A program made the position numbers and the translations under genes. This document shows positions 1 to 5,341 of a stretch of 5,341 bases of DNA, piece by piece. Location of the stretch: contig MGOA01000019.1 of NCBI GenBank assembly GCA_001796965.1, positions 1-5,341 of the forward strand. The letters run 5' to 3'. This DNA comes from Chloroflexi bacterium RBG_16_64_43. Its GTDB lineage: Bacteria > Chloroflexota > Anaerolineae > Anaerolineales > RBG-16-64-43. The first letter of the stretch is position 1. Each line of letters opens with the position of its first letter. Below the pieces are notes generated by a model. That model searched no databases, was not told the DNA's origin, and was given only the letters and a program-made list of their open reading frames with translations.

Positions 1-810
1 CGCACCCAGGTTCAAGAGCTGCGGAAGGCCCTGCACCGCGCCCAGGAGGACATGCACGAGTCCTCCGAACAAATGCTTGTCTTCGGTCACCAGCTGCGCA
101 CGCCCCTGACTACCCTCGAACTCTATCTCGATTTGCTGTGTACCCACCCAGAGCGCAGCCGCGACTATGCCGACGTGCTTGGCCGCGAAGTCAAGCGCAT
201 GCAGGAAATGGTTGAGGAGATGCTCATCCTTGGCCAGGTGAATGTCGACCGTCCCGACCCACGCCGGACGTTGGTGGATTTGCCGGCGCTCGTCCGGGAC
301 CTTCTCGAATCCGCCTCACTGTTGGCTGCCAATCGAGGGATCGCGGTCACGGCCCAATCCGCCGAACAATGCCCCCTGGTGAACGCGGACGTTCACATGC
401 TCGAACAAGGCCTTTCCAATATCATCAACAACGCGCTGCTCTACACAGCGCGCGGAGGCCGGGTCAACGTCGAGGTTGGACCGCGGGAGCGCAATGGCGA
501 ATCGTGGGTGGTGGTCGAAGTGCGCGATACCGGCTTGGGCATCGCCGCGGACGAATTGCCGCGAGTGTTCGATCCCTTCTACCGTGGGCACGCCGGACGG
601 CTCTCAAAAACGCAGGGGACCGGCCTCGGTTTGGCGATCGCCCGCAAAGTGGTGGAAGGCCATGGCGGGTTGATCGAGGTTCAATCGACGGCGGGGATGG
701 GAACGAGTTTCTGGGTCTGGCTGCGCGCGGAAGGCATCCCATTGCCTCTGTTCTCGTTCGCGCACAACCCGCCCTTGGCCAAACCTCGGCGCGAGGAACC
801 CGGCAGCTAG
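1..810 (+). CDS. Sensor histidine kinase, C-terminal catalytic part (5' end outside window)
   Basis: Partial gene: the frame is open from base 1 through the TAG at 808-810, giving 269 visible residues. It would autophosphorylate on a histidine and pass the phosphate to a response regulator that is not in the window. Visible order: a short charged helix (residues 1-25, likely the linker from a HAMP or sensor module); the HisKA H-box GHQLRTPLT with phospho-acceptor His30; then a HATPase_c domain with N-box (NIINNALLYT, about 140-149), G1 box (DTGLGI, about 176-181), F-box (FDPFYRG, about 190-196) and G2 box (GTGLGLAI, about 206-213). All ATP-binding motifs look intact. The residue after the phospho-His is Gln instead of the usual Glu/Asp. 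A Pro-rich tail of about 25 residues follows the catalytic domain. The first in-frame ATG (base 52) lies just before the H-box and is not the true start. The sensor input and membrane topology cannot be seen. The gene converges on the minus-strand operon. Family call is secure; signal unknown. Confidence 0.95.
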   Translation, partial: RTQVQELRKALHRAQEDMHESSEQMLVFGHQLRTPLTTLELYLDLLCTHPERSRDYADVLGREVKRMQEMVEEMLILGQVNVDRPDPRRTLVDLPALVRDLLESASLLAANRGIAVTAQSAEQCPLVNADVHMLEQGLSNIINNALLYTARGGRVNVEVGPRERNGESWVVVEVRDTGLGIAADELPRVFDPFYRGHAGRLSKTQGTGLGLAIARKVVEGHGGLIEVQSTAGMGTSFWVWLRAEGIPLPLFSFAHNPPLAKPRREEPGS

Positions 811-855
811 CGCTGCATCTTCCAGGACTCGTATAACGGATAATGGAGGCTGTTC

Positions 856-882
856 GACCGCGCCCGCCGCGCGGTCAGTTTT
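856..882 (+). terminator. Probable intrinsic terminator after the histidine kinase
   Basis: A perfect 8-bp stem GACCGCGC / GCGCGGTC (856-863 and 869-876) encloses a 5-base loop CCGCC and is followed by AG and four T (879-882). It lies 46 bases after the kinase stop codon. Its right arm overlaps the last codon and stop (875-877) of the convergent endonuclease IV gene. The T run is short, so termination strength is uncertain. In the minus orientation the hairpin has no T run, so it is a weaker candidate for ending the minus-strand operon. Confidence 0.6.
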
Positions 883-1762
883 GCGTGCGCGTGGCTCGCG
901 GCCCGAGGGCGGAATGCCCGGTCAGGCGACGCCAAGTGCGTTGCAGCCGCAAGGCGTCCTCTTCGAGAATCGGGCTCTCACACAGCATGCGGCCCGCACA
1001 GCCTCGATCGCGCAACGCGGTGAGCAGGTCCCGGTATCGCAAGTCGGCCTGGACGAGGGGCAGGTGCTTGCGCTCGCCCTTCTCGCTGTATTCGATCCCC
1101 GAAAGATGAATGTGCAGCCGGCGCAGCGCAGGCTCCCCCAGCCTTTCGGCAACACGGTCGAGCATGGCTACCCACTCTGCATACGAGTTGCCGCTCCCGT
1201 TGCCGGTCCGGGCGTGCAGATGGGCGAAATCCAGGCAGGGCTCGACCCCTTCGATCTCCGCCGATAGTGCGAGCACGTCCTCGAGGCTCCCCAGCATGGC
1301 GCCTTTGCCCATCGTTTCGGGGCGCAGCACCGCGCTGACTCCCATGGAGTCCAGTGCGTCGCGGCAGGCGCGCAGCCGGGGGATGGCGACTTGGAGGACT
1401 TGGGCGGGGCTCTGGGCGAAGTATGACCCCGGATGAAACGCGATGTCGCTGGCGCCGGCCTGATGCCCAAAGTAGGCGGCGTCCATCAGGCGCTTGCGGC
1501 TCTTCGGCCATTCGTCGGCATACGCATTGAGGTTGATATAGTAGGGCGCATGAACGCTCAGGCTGATGTGAGCCTCGTGGGCTGCTTGCCGAATGGCCTC
1601 ACAGGTGGCCAGCGTCACGCGCACCGACTGAACCCACGCCAGTTCGAGCGCACCCAGCTTGAGTTCCGCCAAGCGCGCAACCCCGCCGATGGTGCCGCCA
1701 GGCTTCTTGGGCGTTGAAAGGGGGCTACCTACGGTCCCGAAGATAAAACTGGTTGCGGCCAT
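875..1762 (-). CDS. nfo: Endonuclease IV family TIM-barrel protein (AP endonuclease / deoxyribonuclease IV)
   Basis: Predicted 295-residue cytosolic enzyme that cleaves the DNA backbone 5' of abasic sites in base-excision repair. The N-terminus (FGTVGSPLSTPKK) and spaced motifs match the AP-endonuclease-2 TIM barrel. Candidate metal ligands, by comparison with E. coli Nfo, are His71 (SVHAPYYINL), His110 (FHPGS), Glu149 (RPETMGKG), Asp178 and His181 (LDFAHLHAR), His219 (IHLSGIEY), His233 in EKGERKH, and Glu262 (CESP). The wording, especially HLSGIEYxEKGERKHLPL and ESPxLEEDAL, resembles the archaeal-type branch more than E. coli Nfo, but length and ligands fit an active enzyme. I chose the ATG at 1760-1762: it begins the conserved barrel, lies 19 bases after the dgkA stop, and has AGGGA 12 bases upstream. 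A longer open frame back to 1888 only overlaps dgkA and encodes Trp/Cys-rich sequence unlike any family N-terminus. Last gene of the operon. A sugar-phosphate isomerase/epimerase-like role (same fold) is less likely. Confidence 0.88.
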   Translation of the reverse strand: MAATSFIFGTVGSPLSTPKKPGGTIGGVARLAELKLGALELAWVQSVRVTLATCEAIRQAAHEAHISLSVHAPYYINLNAYADEWPKSRKRLMDAAYFGHQAGASDIAFHPGSYFAQSPAQVLQVAIPRLRACRDALDSMGVSAVLRPETMGKGAMLGSLEDVLALSAEIEGVEPCLDFAHLHARTGNGSGNSYAEWVAMLDRVAERLGEPALRRLHIHLSGIEYSEKGERKHLPLVQADLRYRDLLTALRDRGCAGRMLCESPILEEDALRLQRTWRRLTGHSALGPRATRTQN

Positions 1763-1781
1763 GTGCGCGCCGTGTCCCTGG

Positions 1782-2159
1782 CTATCGAACCAGCAGCTGC
1801 AAGCGGTCGAGCAAAGGCGGGCCCAGAACGAACAGACCGAGCAGCACGGATCCCACGACGGCCACGACCACTCCCGCAGCGCAGGCATCCTTGGCCGCGC
1901 CGGCCAAGGGGTTAGTCTGCGGGCTCACCAGGTCCACCACGGCTTCGATCGCCGTATTGAACAGTTCGGCAGTGAGCACCATGGCCATGGCGATTACGAG
2001 CAGGGCCCACTCGAGCGAACTCACGCGCAGCCATGCGCCAACCAGAACCACCGCGACAGCCACCGCCGCCTGGATGCGCACATTGCGCTGGCTGCGCCAG
2101 GCATAGGCGATCCCACGCAGGGCAAATCCAAATGCAGCCGCTAACCCCTGGGCTCTCAT
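1782..2159 (-). CDS. dgkA: Small integral-membrane diacylglycerol/undecaprenol kinase
   Basis: A 125-residue membrane protein of the DgkA family, which phosphorylates diacylglycerol or, in Gram-positive-type members, undecaprenol to recycle the cell-wall lipid carrier. Three hydrophobic segments are visible (about 28-45, 51-70 and 93-115). The signature ELFNTAIEAVVDL gives Glu65, Asn68 and Glu72, and AKDACAAG gives Lys90 and Asp91. These align without gaps to E. coli DgkA Glu69, Asn72, Glu76, Lys94 and Asp95. The N-terminal motif SQRNVRIQ places Gln24 and Gln30 where E. coli has Glu28 and Glu34; Gln24 is unusual for an active-site position. The start ATG is supported by a strong GGAGAGGA ribosome-binding site 10 bases upstream. 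It lies 37 bases after ybeY and 19 bases before the endonuclease IV gene. The ybeY-dgkA neighbourhood is typical of Gram-positive-type genomes and favours undecaprenol kinase activity, but substrate cannot be decided from sequence. Confidence 0.92.
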   Translation of the reverse strand: MRAQGLAAAFGFALRGIAYAWRSQRNVRIQAAVAVAVVLVGAWLRVSSLEWALLVIAMAMVLTAELFNTAIEAVVDLVSPQTNPLAGAAKDACAAGVVVAVVGSVLLGLFVLGPPLLDRLQLLVR

Positions 2160-2169
2160 GCGATGCCAG

Positions 2170-2177
2170 TCCTCTCC
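2170..2177 (-). promoter_or_regulatory. Ribosome-binding site of dgkA
   Basis: On the minus strand GGAGAGGA ends 10 bases before the dgkA ATG, inside the 37-base gap after ybeY. It is the clearest Shine-Dalgarno sequence in the window and fixes the dgkA start. It also shows that the organism uses Shine-Dalgarno initiation for internal operon genes although the first gene appears leaderless. Confidence 0.7.
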
Positions 2178-2196
2178 AAAGAACTAGACCTTTCGT

Positions 2197-2643
2197 TCAG
2201 TCGCTGTCGGGCGGAAGGACGCCCAGCGCCGCCAGCACGCGCGTTTGCAGCTTCCACATGCGCGTCCTCTGCGCCCGAGTTCGGTGGTCATGACCGAGAA
2301 GGTGCAAGATGCCGTGAACGGTGAGCACCGCCAGCTCAGCCTCCAACGAGTGCCCAGCGCTCTTGGCTTGGCGGCGAGCCGTGGCCACCGAGATGATCAC
2401 ATCCCCCAAGCCTTCACCCGTCCTCGCCCGCGGCGGCATCCGGGTCGGAAAGGCCAGCACATCCGTCGGGCGGTCGTGCCCGAGGTAGCTCCGGTTCAAC
2501 CGACGCAGCAGAGTGTCCCCGCCCAACACGAGTCCGAAAGAAGCCGTCTGCGCGCCGCACACCCGCAGGGTTTGGGCCGCGGCCTGCCGGACGAGTCGCA
2601 GGCGTGCCCGGCGCAAGCTGCGCACCACGTGGGTCACAACCAT
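2197..2643 (-). CDS. ybeY: Endoribonuclease YbeY (rRNA maturation / ribosome quality control)
   Basis: Zinc-dependent single-strand endoribonuclease, known in bacteria for 16S rRNA 3'-end maturation and decay of defective ribosomes. From the chosen start it is 148 residues, close to the usual 150-160. Visible family motifs are LNRSYLGHDRPTDVLAFP (residues 49-66), GDVIIS (about 80-85) and the metal-binding H-x3-H-x5-H signature HGILHLLGHDH, with His110, His114 and His120. All three ligands are present. The start is ambiguous. The ATG at 2641-2643 is 19 bases after the pgpH stop, gives standard length and is preceded only by a weak CAGG; GTG codons follow directly and could also be used. An ATG at 2719-2721 has a better GAGG at 7 bases but adds 26 Arg/Pro-rich residues overlapping the pgpH 3' end by 59 bases. 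The position between pgpH and dgkA matches the conserved cluster seen in many Gram-positive-type genomes. Family certain, exact start less so. Confidence 0.94.
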   Translation of the reverse strand: MVVTHVVRSLRRARLRLVRQAAAQTLRVCGAQTASFGLVLGGDTLLRRLNRSYLGHDRPTDVLAFPTRMPPRARTGEGLGDVIISVATARRQAKSAGHSLEAELAVLTVHGILHLLGHDHRTRAQRTRMWKLQTRVLAALGVLPPDSD

Positions 2644-2662
2644 CTGCCTGGAATTGGCCGTC

Positions 2663-4792
2663 CTACTCCGTGCCGGGAGGGGATTCGGTCTCGGCCGTTT
2701 GCGGCTTGGCCTGCTCGTCATCCGGGTACCTCAAGCGAGTGTGAAGTCCACCGCGCAGCGTCTCGACGAACGACCGGCGAATACGCTCCACGTCATGGAG
2801 GGTCAAATCAGTGTCGACGAACTGCTGCTGATTGAGACGGTCGTCGATCACACTGCGCACCAGGGCTTCGATCTCCTCCTGCGAGGCGGGGCCCACGGCA
2901 CGGAACTTGGCCTCCACGCCGTCCGCCAGCATGAGCAGTGCCGCTTCGCGCGAGCGAGGCCGCGGACCGGGGTAGTGGAAAAGCGACTCATCCACCTTGG
3001 AGGCATCGCCCTCCACCAGTTTCAGCGCCTGGTTGTACTGGAAGTTCGCCCGCAGCGTCCCGTGATGCTCGGGGATCAAGTCGCGCACGCGGGTGGGCAG
3101 GCGATACTTGCGCCCCAAGTCGAGCCCATCGCGCACGTGCTCAATGATGAGTTTGGCGCTGCTTGCCGGTTCCAGTTGTTCGTGTGGGTTGCCATCCGGT
3201 CCCTGGTTCTCGACGAAGTACTTCGGGCGGGCGGCCTTGCCCGCATCGTGATACAGCGCGCCCACGCGCAGGAGCAGAGTGTTGGCGCCAATGCGCTCGC
3301 CGGCGTGCTCCGCCAAATTGGCCACCTGCAGGCTGTGCTGATACGTGCCCGGCGCGTTGCGCAGCATCAGCCGCAGCAAGGGATGGTCCGGCCGCGAGAG
3401 TTCGAGTAGCTGCAGGTTAGTGGTGATGTCGAAAAGGCTGCCGGCCAGCAGCAGGATGCCGAGCGCCAGACTTCCCGAGAGTATTCCGTTGCCAAGGCTG
3501 GCCGCCAAGAGCGTTAGAACACCGATCAGGTCGCTTGTCGGCTCGAGCAGCCGGCTGAGAAGCACGACGGCGATCCCCGTCAGTGCGCTCGCCAGGCCGG
3601 CGAAGAAGAAGTTGAGCGGCCTTTCCGCGCGCCCCAGCGTGAGCACCGCCATGAGTCCACCCAGGCCGGCGTAGAGGGCAAGTTCGAGGCCTCCTCCCGC
3701 CACCACGCCCGCAACGCTGGCAATCAGGAAGCCGCCCACGATCCCCAGACCGGGATTGAAGAGGCCCGCCAGGCAGAGTGATAGCGAAGCGGCCGGAAAT
3801 AGGTAGGGCAGAACCGTGTGGCTGGGAATCATGAGGCGGGCAGCGGCGACGTAAAGCAGGAAGAGCAGCGCCAGTAGCGTCGCGTGCCGGAAACGCGGCT
3901 TGCGGGCAATGGGGAAGCGACGCAGGTAGAGCACCAGGAGCGTGGCCAACAGCGCCACGGTGAGTATCGTGCTCAGCACCTGGCGTACGTTGAGCGGTCC
4001 CGCGGTCAGCCCCAACGCTTGAACTGCCTCCAGATCGCTGGGTGTGACCGGGCGCCCGCGGGCTACCACAACCTGGCCCGCGACGTAACTGCGGGTGATC
4101 GGCGCCACATTGCCGGCCGCCTCCTCGCGCAGCGCCAGCGTGCCTTCTTGGTCGAAGAGGCTGTTCGGGATCACGAGCTGGCGGAGCAGGTCTGCCACGA
4201 GCTGGGCCCGGCTTTCCGGCAATTCCAGGCTGACGTAGGCAGGAAGGGAGTTGCGTATTTCCTCAATCGCCTCGGGACGAATCTCGCGCCGCATCACTTG
4301 CTCGAGCACGACTTGACTCTCGTCCTGGACTAGCTGCCAATCGAGATCGCTGAGCTGCAACAACTGGGTGGCGATTTCCATGGAGACAGGAACGTCGCGA
4401 GTGGCTCGCAGGTCGCCGACCTTCTGTTCGGGTGTGGCATAGGGGTCTGCGCGGACCGCCGAGATGTACGCCAGCCCGGCGCGCAGTCTCTCGGCCTGCT
4501 GGCGGGCGATGCCTGGATCGGGCGGGGCGTATACAGGCGTGATCGCGTCGGCGGCAATCTGGCGGGCCTGTTCGGTGAGCACCGTGCTGACAAATGTCAC
4601 CGAGCGCGGAGCGAGGATATCCTGGGGAGCTACCTCGCCCAGATTGAGGCTGACGGCGCTCTCCCCGGGGAGCAGGGGCATCGACAGCACCAGCACGGCC
4701 AAGACCACGCTGACCACGCCAAGCGCCAGCAGCGGGGCCCATGTGCCGATGCGATGCCACGAGGAAGCGGAGGGATCTCGGGTGTCGTCCAC
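2663..4792 (-). CDS. pgpH: 7TM-HD membrane protein, cyclic-di-AMP phosphodiesterase PgpH type
   Basis: A 709-residue membrane receptor-like enzyme. PgpH homologues hydrolyse the second messenger c-di-AMP to pApA in the cytoplasm and so influence osmotic and cell-wall homeostasis. Order: short cytoplasmic N-terminus; first membrane helix about 18-40; extracellular 7TMR-HDED domain about 41-268, opening LNLGEVAPQDILAPRSVTF; a cluster of about seven membrane helices between 270 and 456; then a cytosolic HD domain about 470-680. HD metal ligands appear complete: His486 (GTYQHS), His515-Asp516 (YHDAGK), His552 (EHV), His576-His577 (EHHGT) and Asp624 (LADGVEA). The block NPHEQLEPASSAKLIIEHV is characteristic of the family. 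A polar Glu/Pro-rich tail ends the protein. The start is GTG (4790-4792), 24 bases after the yqeY stop, with no convincing Shine-Dalgarno sequence; coupling to yqeY translation is possible. No other c-di-AMP gene is in the window. What the extracellular domain senses is unknown. Confidence 0.95.
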   Translation of the reverse strand: MDDTRDPSASSWHRIGTWAPLLALGVVSVVLAVLVLSMPLLPGESAVSLNLGEVAPQDILAPRSVTFVSTVLTEQARQIAADAITPVYAPPDPGIARQQAERLRAGLAYISAVRADPYATPEQKVGDLRATRDVPVSMEIATQLLQLSDLDWQLVQDESQVVLEQVMRREIRPEAIEEIRNSLPAYVSLELPESRAQLVADLLRQLVIPNSLFDQEGTLALREEAAGNVAPITRSYVAGQVVVARGRPVTPSDLEAVQALGLTAGPLNVRQVLSTILTVALLATLLVLYLRRFPIARKPRFRHATLLALLFLLYVAAARLMIPSHTVLPYLFPAASLSLCLAGLFNPGLGIVGGFLIASVAGVVAGGGLELALYAGLGGLMAVLTLGRAERPLNFFFAGLASALTGIAVVLLSRLLEPTSDLIGVLTLLAASLGNGILSGSLALGILLLAGSLFDITTNLQLLELSRPDHPLLRLMLRNAPGTYQHSLQVANLAEHAGERIGANTLLLRVGALYHDAGKAARPKYFVENQGPDGNPHEQLEPASSAKLIIEHVRDGLDLGRKYRLPTRVRDLIPEHHGTLRANFQYNQALKLVEGDASKVDESLFHYPGPRPRSREAALLMLADGVEAKFRAVGPASQEEIEALVRSVIDDRLNQQQFVDTDLTLHDVERIRRSFVETLRGGLHTRLRYPDDEQAKPQTAETESPPGTE

Positions 4793-4800
4793 AGAATGGG

Positions 4801-4818
4801 AGCAGGTCCGGGCCTGCT
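4801..4818. repeat. Imperfect 18-bp palindrome at the yqeY-pgpH junction
   Basis: AGCAGGTCCGGGCCTGCT reads almost the same on both strands: nine-base arms with a single mismatch. It overlaps the yqeY stop codon (4817-4819) and fills most of the 24-base gap before the pgpH GTG. In the minus-strand transcript it could form a 6-bp stem with a 6-base loop. No T run follows, so it is not an intrinsic terminator. It may be chance in GC-rich DNA. Confidence 0.4.
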
Positions 4819-5263
4819 ACCCGCCCAAGAGTCGGCGCACGACCAGGTTCACTTCTTTGCCATCGGCGCGACCCTGGATGCGAGGCATGAGGGACTTCAT
4901 CACCTTGCCGACGTCCGCGGGAGCTGAGGCGCCCACCTCGGCGATCGCCTGGCGCACCAGCGCCTCCAATTCATCGGCGGGCATTGCGGCGGGCAAGTAG
5001 CTTTGCACGATTCGCAGCTCGATCTTCACATCCTCGGCCATCTCGGCGCGTCCGGCGCGCTCAGCATCGGCCAATGCTTCCTGGCGGGTCTTCACCTCGC
5101 GTTGGAGGATTGACAATACCGCGGCCTCATCCAGCGGCCCACGCTTTTCGACCTCGGCCAGTTTAACGGCGGCCAGGATCATGCGTAGCGTGCGCTTGCG
5201 CGGCTCGTCGCTCGCGCGCATCGCATCCTTGAGTTGCTTCTCGAGGTCTTCGCGGGTGACCAT
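4817..5263 (-). CDS. yqeY: YqeY-like protein (GatB/YqeY domain)
   Basis: A soluble 148-residue, mostly alpha-helical protein matching full-length YqeY. The fold is shared with the C-terminal tail domain of GatB, the tRNA-binding subunit of the Glu/Asp-tRNA amidotransferase, but the function of free-standing YqeY is not firmly established. Visible features are an N-terminal helix (REDLEKQLKDAMRASDE), the block LRMILAAVKLAEVEKR (about 26-41), a central charged helical region, QSYLPAAM (about 87-94), and the C-terminal signature VGKVMKSLMPRIQGRADGK (about 118-136). I chose the ATG at 5261-5263 because it gives the standard family length and N-terminus. A possible upstream TTG (5297-5299) falls within the promoter -35 box and would be untranscribed. 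First gene of the five-gene minus-strand operon, 24 bases before pgpH. No Shine-Dalgarno sequence precedes it; the -10 box is only 7 bases from the ATG, implying leaderless translation. Confidence 0.93.
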   Translation of the reverse strand: MVTREDLEKQLKDAMRASDEPRKRTLRMILAAVKLAEVEKRGPLDEAAVLSILQREVKTRQEALADAERAGRAEMAEDVKIELRIVQSYLPAAMPADELEALVRQAIAEVGASAPADVGKVMKSLMPRIQGRADGKEVNLVVRRLLGG

Positions 5264-5270
5264 GCGCAGG

Positions 5271-5299
5271 ATTATAAGGTCTCGGGGTTGGCGGGTCAA
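5271..5299 (-). promoter_or_regulatory. Housekeeping sigma factor promoter for the yqeY operon, probably giving a leaderless mRNA
   Basis: On the minus strand, TTGACC (5299 to 5294) and a perfect TATAAT (5276 to 5271) are separated by exactly 17 bases, matching the sigma70/SigA consensus at 11 of 12 positions. Seven bases separate the -10 box from the yqeY ATG, so the expected start is the A of the ATG (5263) or the C before it (5264). There is no room for a ribosome-binding site. The AT-rich -10 stands out in its GC-rich surroundings. This is the only convincing promoter I found and probably serves all five minus-strand genes. Confidence 0.8.
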
Positions 5300-5341
5300 A
5301 CTCCAGCCGGATGCACGACCCGGGGACCGATTCGCAGCATG
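5300..5341. other. Short end region without a recognisable gene
   Basis: These 42 bases lie upstream of the yqeY promoter. I see no family-recognisable coding sequence and no convincing tRNA arm structure. The window ends in a plus-strand ATG (5339-5341) with a GGGGA about 12 bases before it; whether a divergent gene starts there cannot be judged. Confidence 0.3.

Noticed and set aside
822..845. TATAAC and ATAAT-like AT-rich patch after the kinase, considered as a + strand promoter.
   Set aside because: No matching -35 element at suitable distance, and there is no plus-strand gene downstream.
1763..1888. N-terminal extension of the endonuclease IV gene by 42 codons.
   Set aside because: It overlaps the conserved C-terminal coding part of dgkA and encodes Trp/Cys-rich sequence; the ATG at 1762 begins the conserved barrel.
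1659..2144. A 161-codon + strand open frame opposite dgkA.
   Set aside because: Gln/His/Ala-rich translation with no family motif, fully explained by the dgkA coding sequence on the other strand.
2245..2835. A 196-codon + strand open frame opposite ybeY and the pgpH end.
   Set aside because: Antisense shadow of well-supported genes; low-complexity translation and no ribosome-binding site.
2513..3409. A 298-codon open frame on the + strand opposite pgpH.
   Set aside because: It lies entirely antisense to the HD/membrane region of pgpH and the ybeY start. Its translation is Arg/Ala/Leu-rich with no recognisable domain, and such open antisense frames are expected in GC-rich genes.
5264..5299. 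Twelve-codon extension of yqeY from a TTG.
   Set aside because: The TTG is part of the -35 box of the promoter and would not be transcribed; family length fits the ATG at 5263.
5300..5341. Possible tRNA fragment or divergent gene start near the right edge.
   Set aside because: Acceptor and D-arm spacing do not fit a tRNA on either strand, and a lone ATG at the last three bases cannot be evaluated.

Overview
The window is compact, GC-rich bacterial chromosome with long intact reading frames, very short intergenic gaps and no mobile DNA, CRISPR or RNA genes that I can recognise. The gene set points to a non-proteobacterial lineage: a 7TM-HD cyclic-di-AMP phosphodiesterase of the PgpH type, a small Gram-positive-type diacylglycerol/undecaprenol kinase, YbeY, a YqeY-like protein and an endonuclease IV with archaeal-style motifs. 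The wording of the PgpH extracellular domain, the GC content and the gene order suggest Chloroflexota (Anaerolineae-like). That placement is inference from memory of family sequences, not a search result.

Left part (1-882): the 3' portion of a sensor histidine kinase on the + strand, its sensor region cut off by the window edge. It ends at 810 and is followed by a GC-rich hairpin with a short T run (856-882), a likely terminator.

Remainder (875-5299): five genes on the - strand, read from right to left as yqeY, pgpH, ybeY, dgkA and an endonuclease IV gene (nfo-like). Gaps between them are 19 to 37 bases, so they very probably form one operon. A near-consensus promoter (TTGACC, 17-base spacer, TATAAT) sits immediately upstream of yqeY. 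It is so close to the ATG at 5263 that transcription should begin at or one base before the start codon, which predicts a leaderless mRNA.

The operon groups general housekeeping functions: c-di-AMP breakdown (PgpH), rRNA maturation and ribosome quality control (YbeY), lipid-carrier phosphorylation (DgkA/UdpK), abasic-site DNA repair (endonuclease IV) and a YqeY protein linked to tRNA amidotransferase GatB by homology. It is a variant of the phoH-pgpH-ybeY-dgkA-era cluster common in Firmicutes, with phoH and era absent from their usual places. I did not find a clearly novel system. The most interesting points are the leaderless promoter, the Gln substitutions at two normally acidic DgkA active-site positions, and the composition of the operon.
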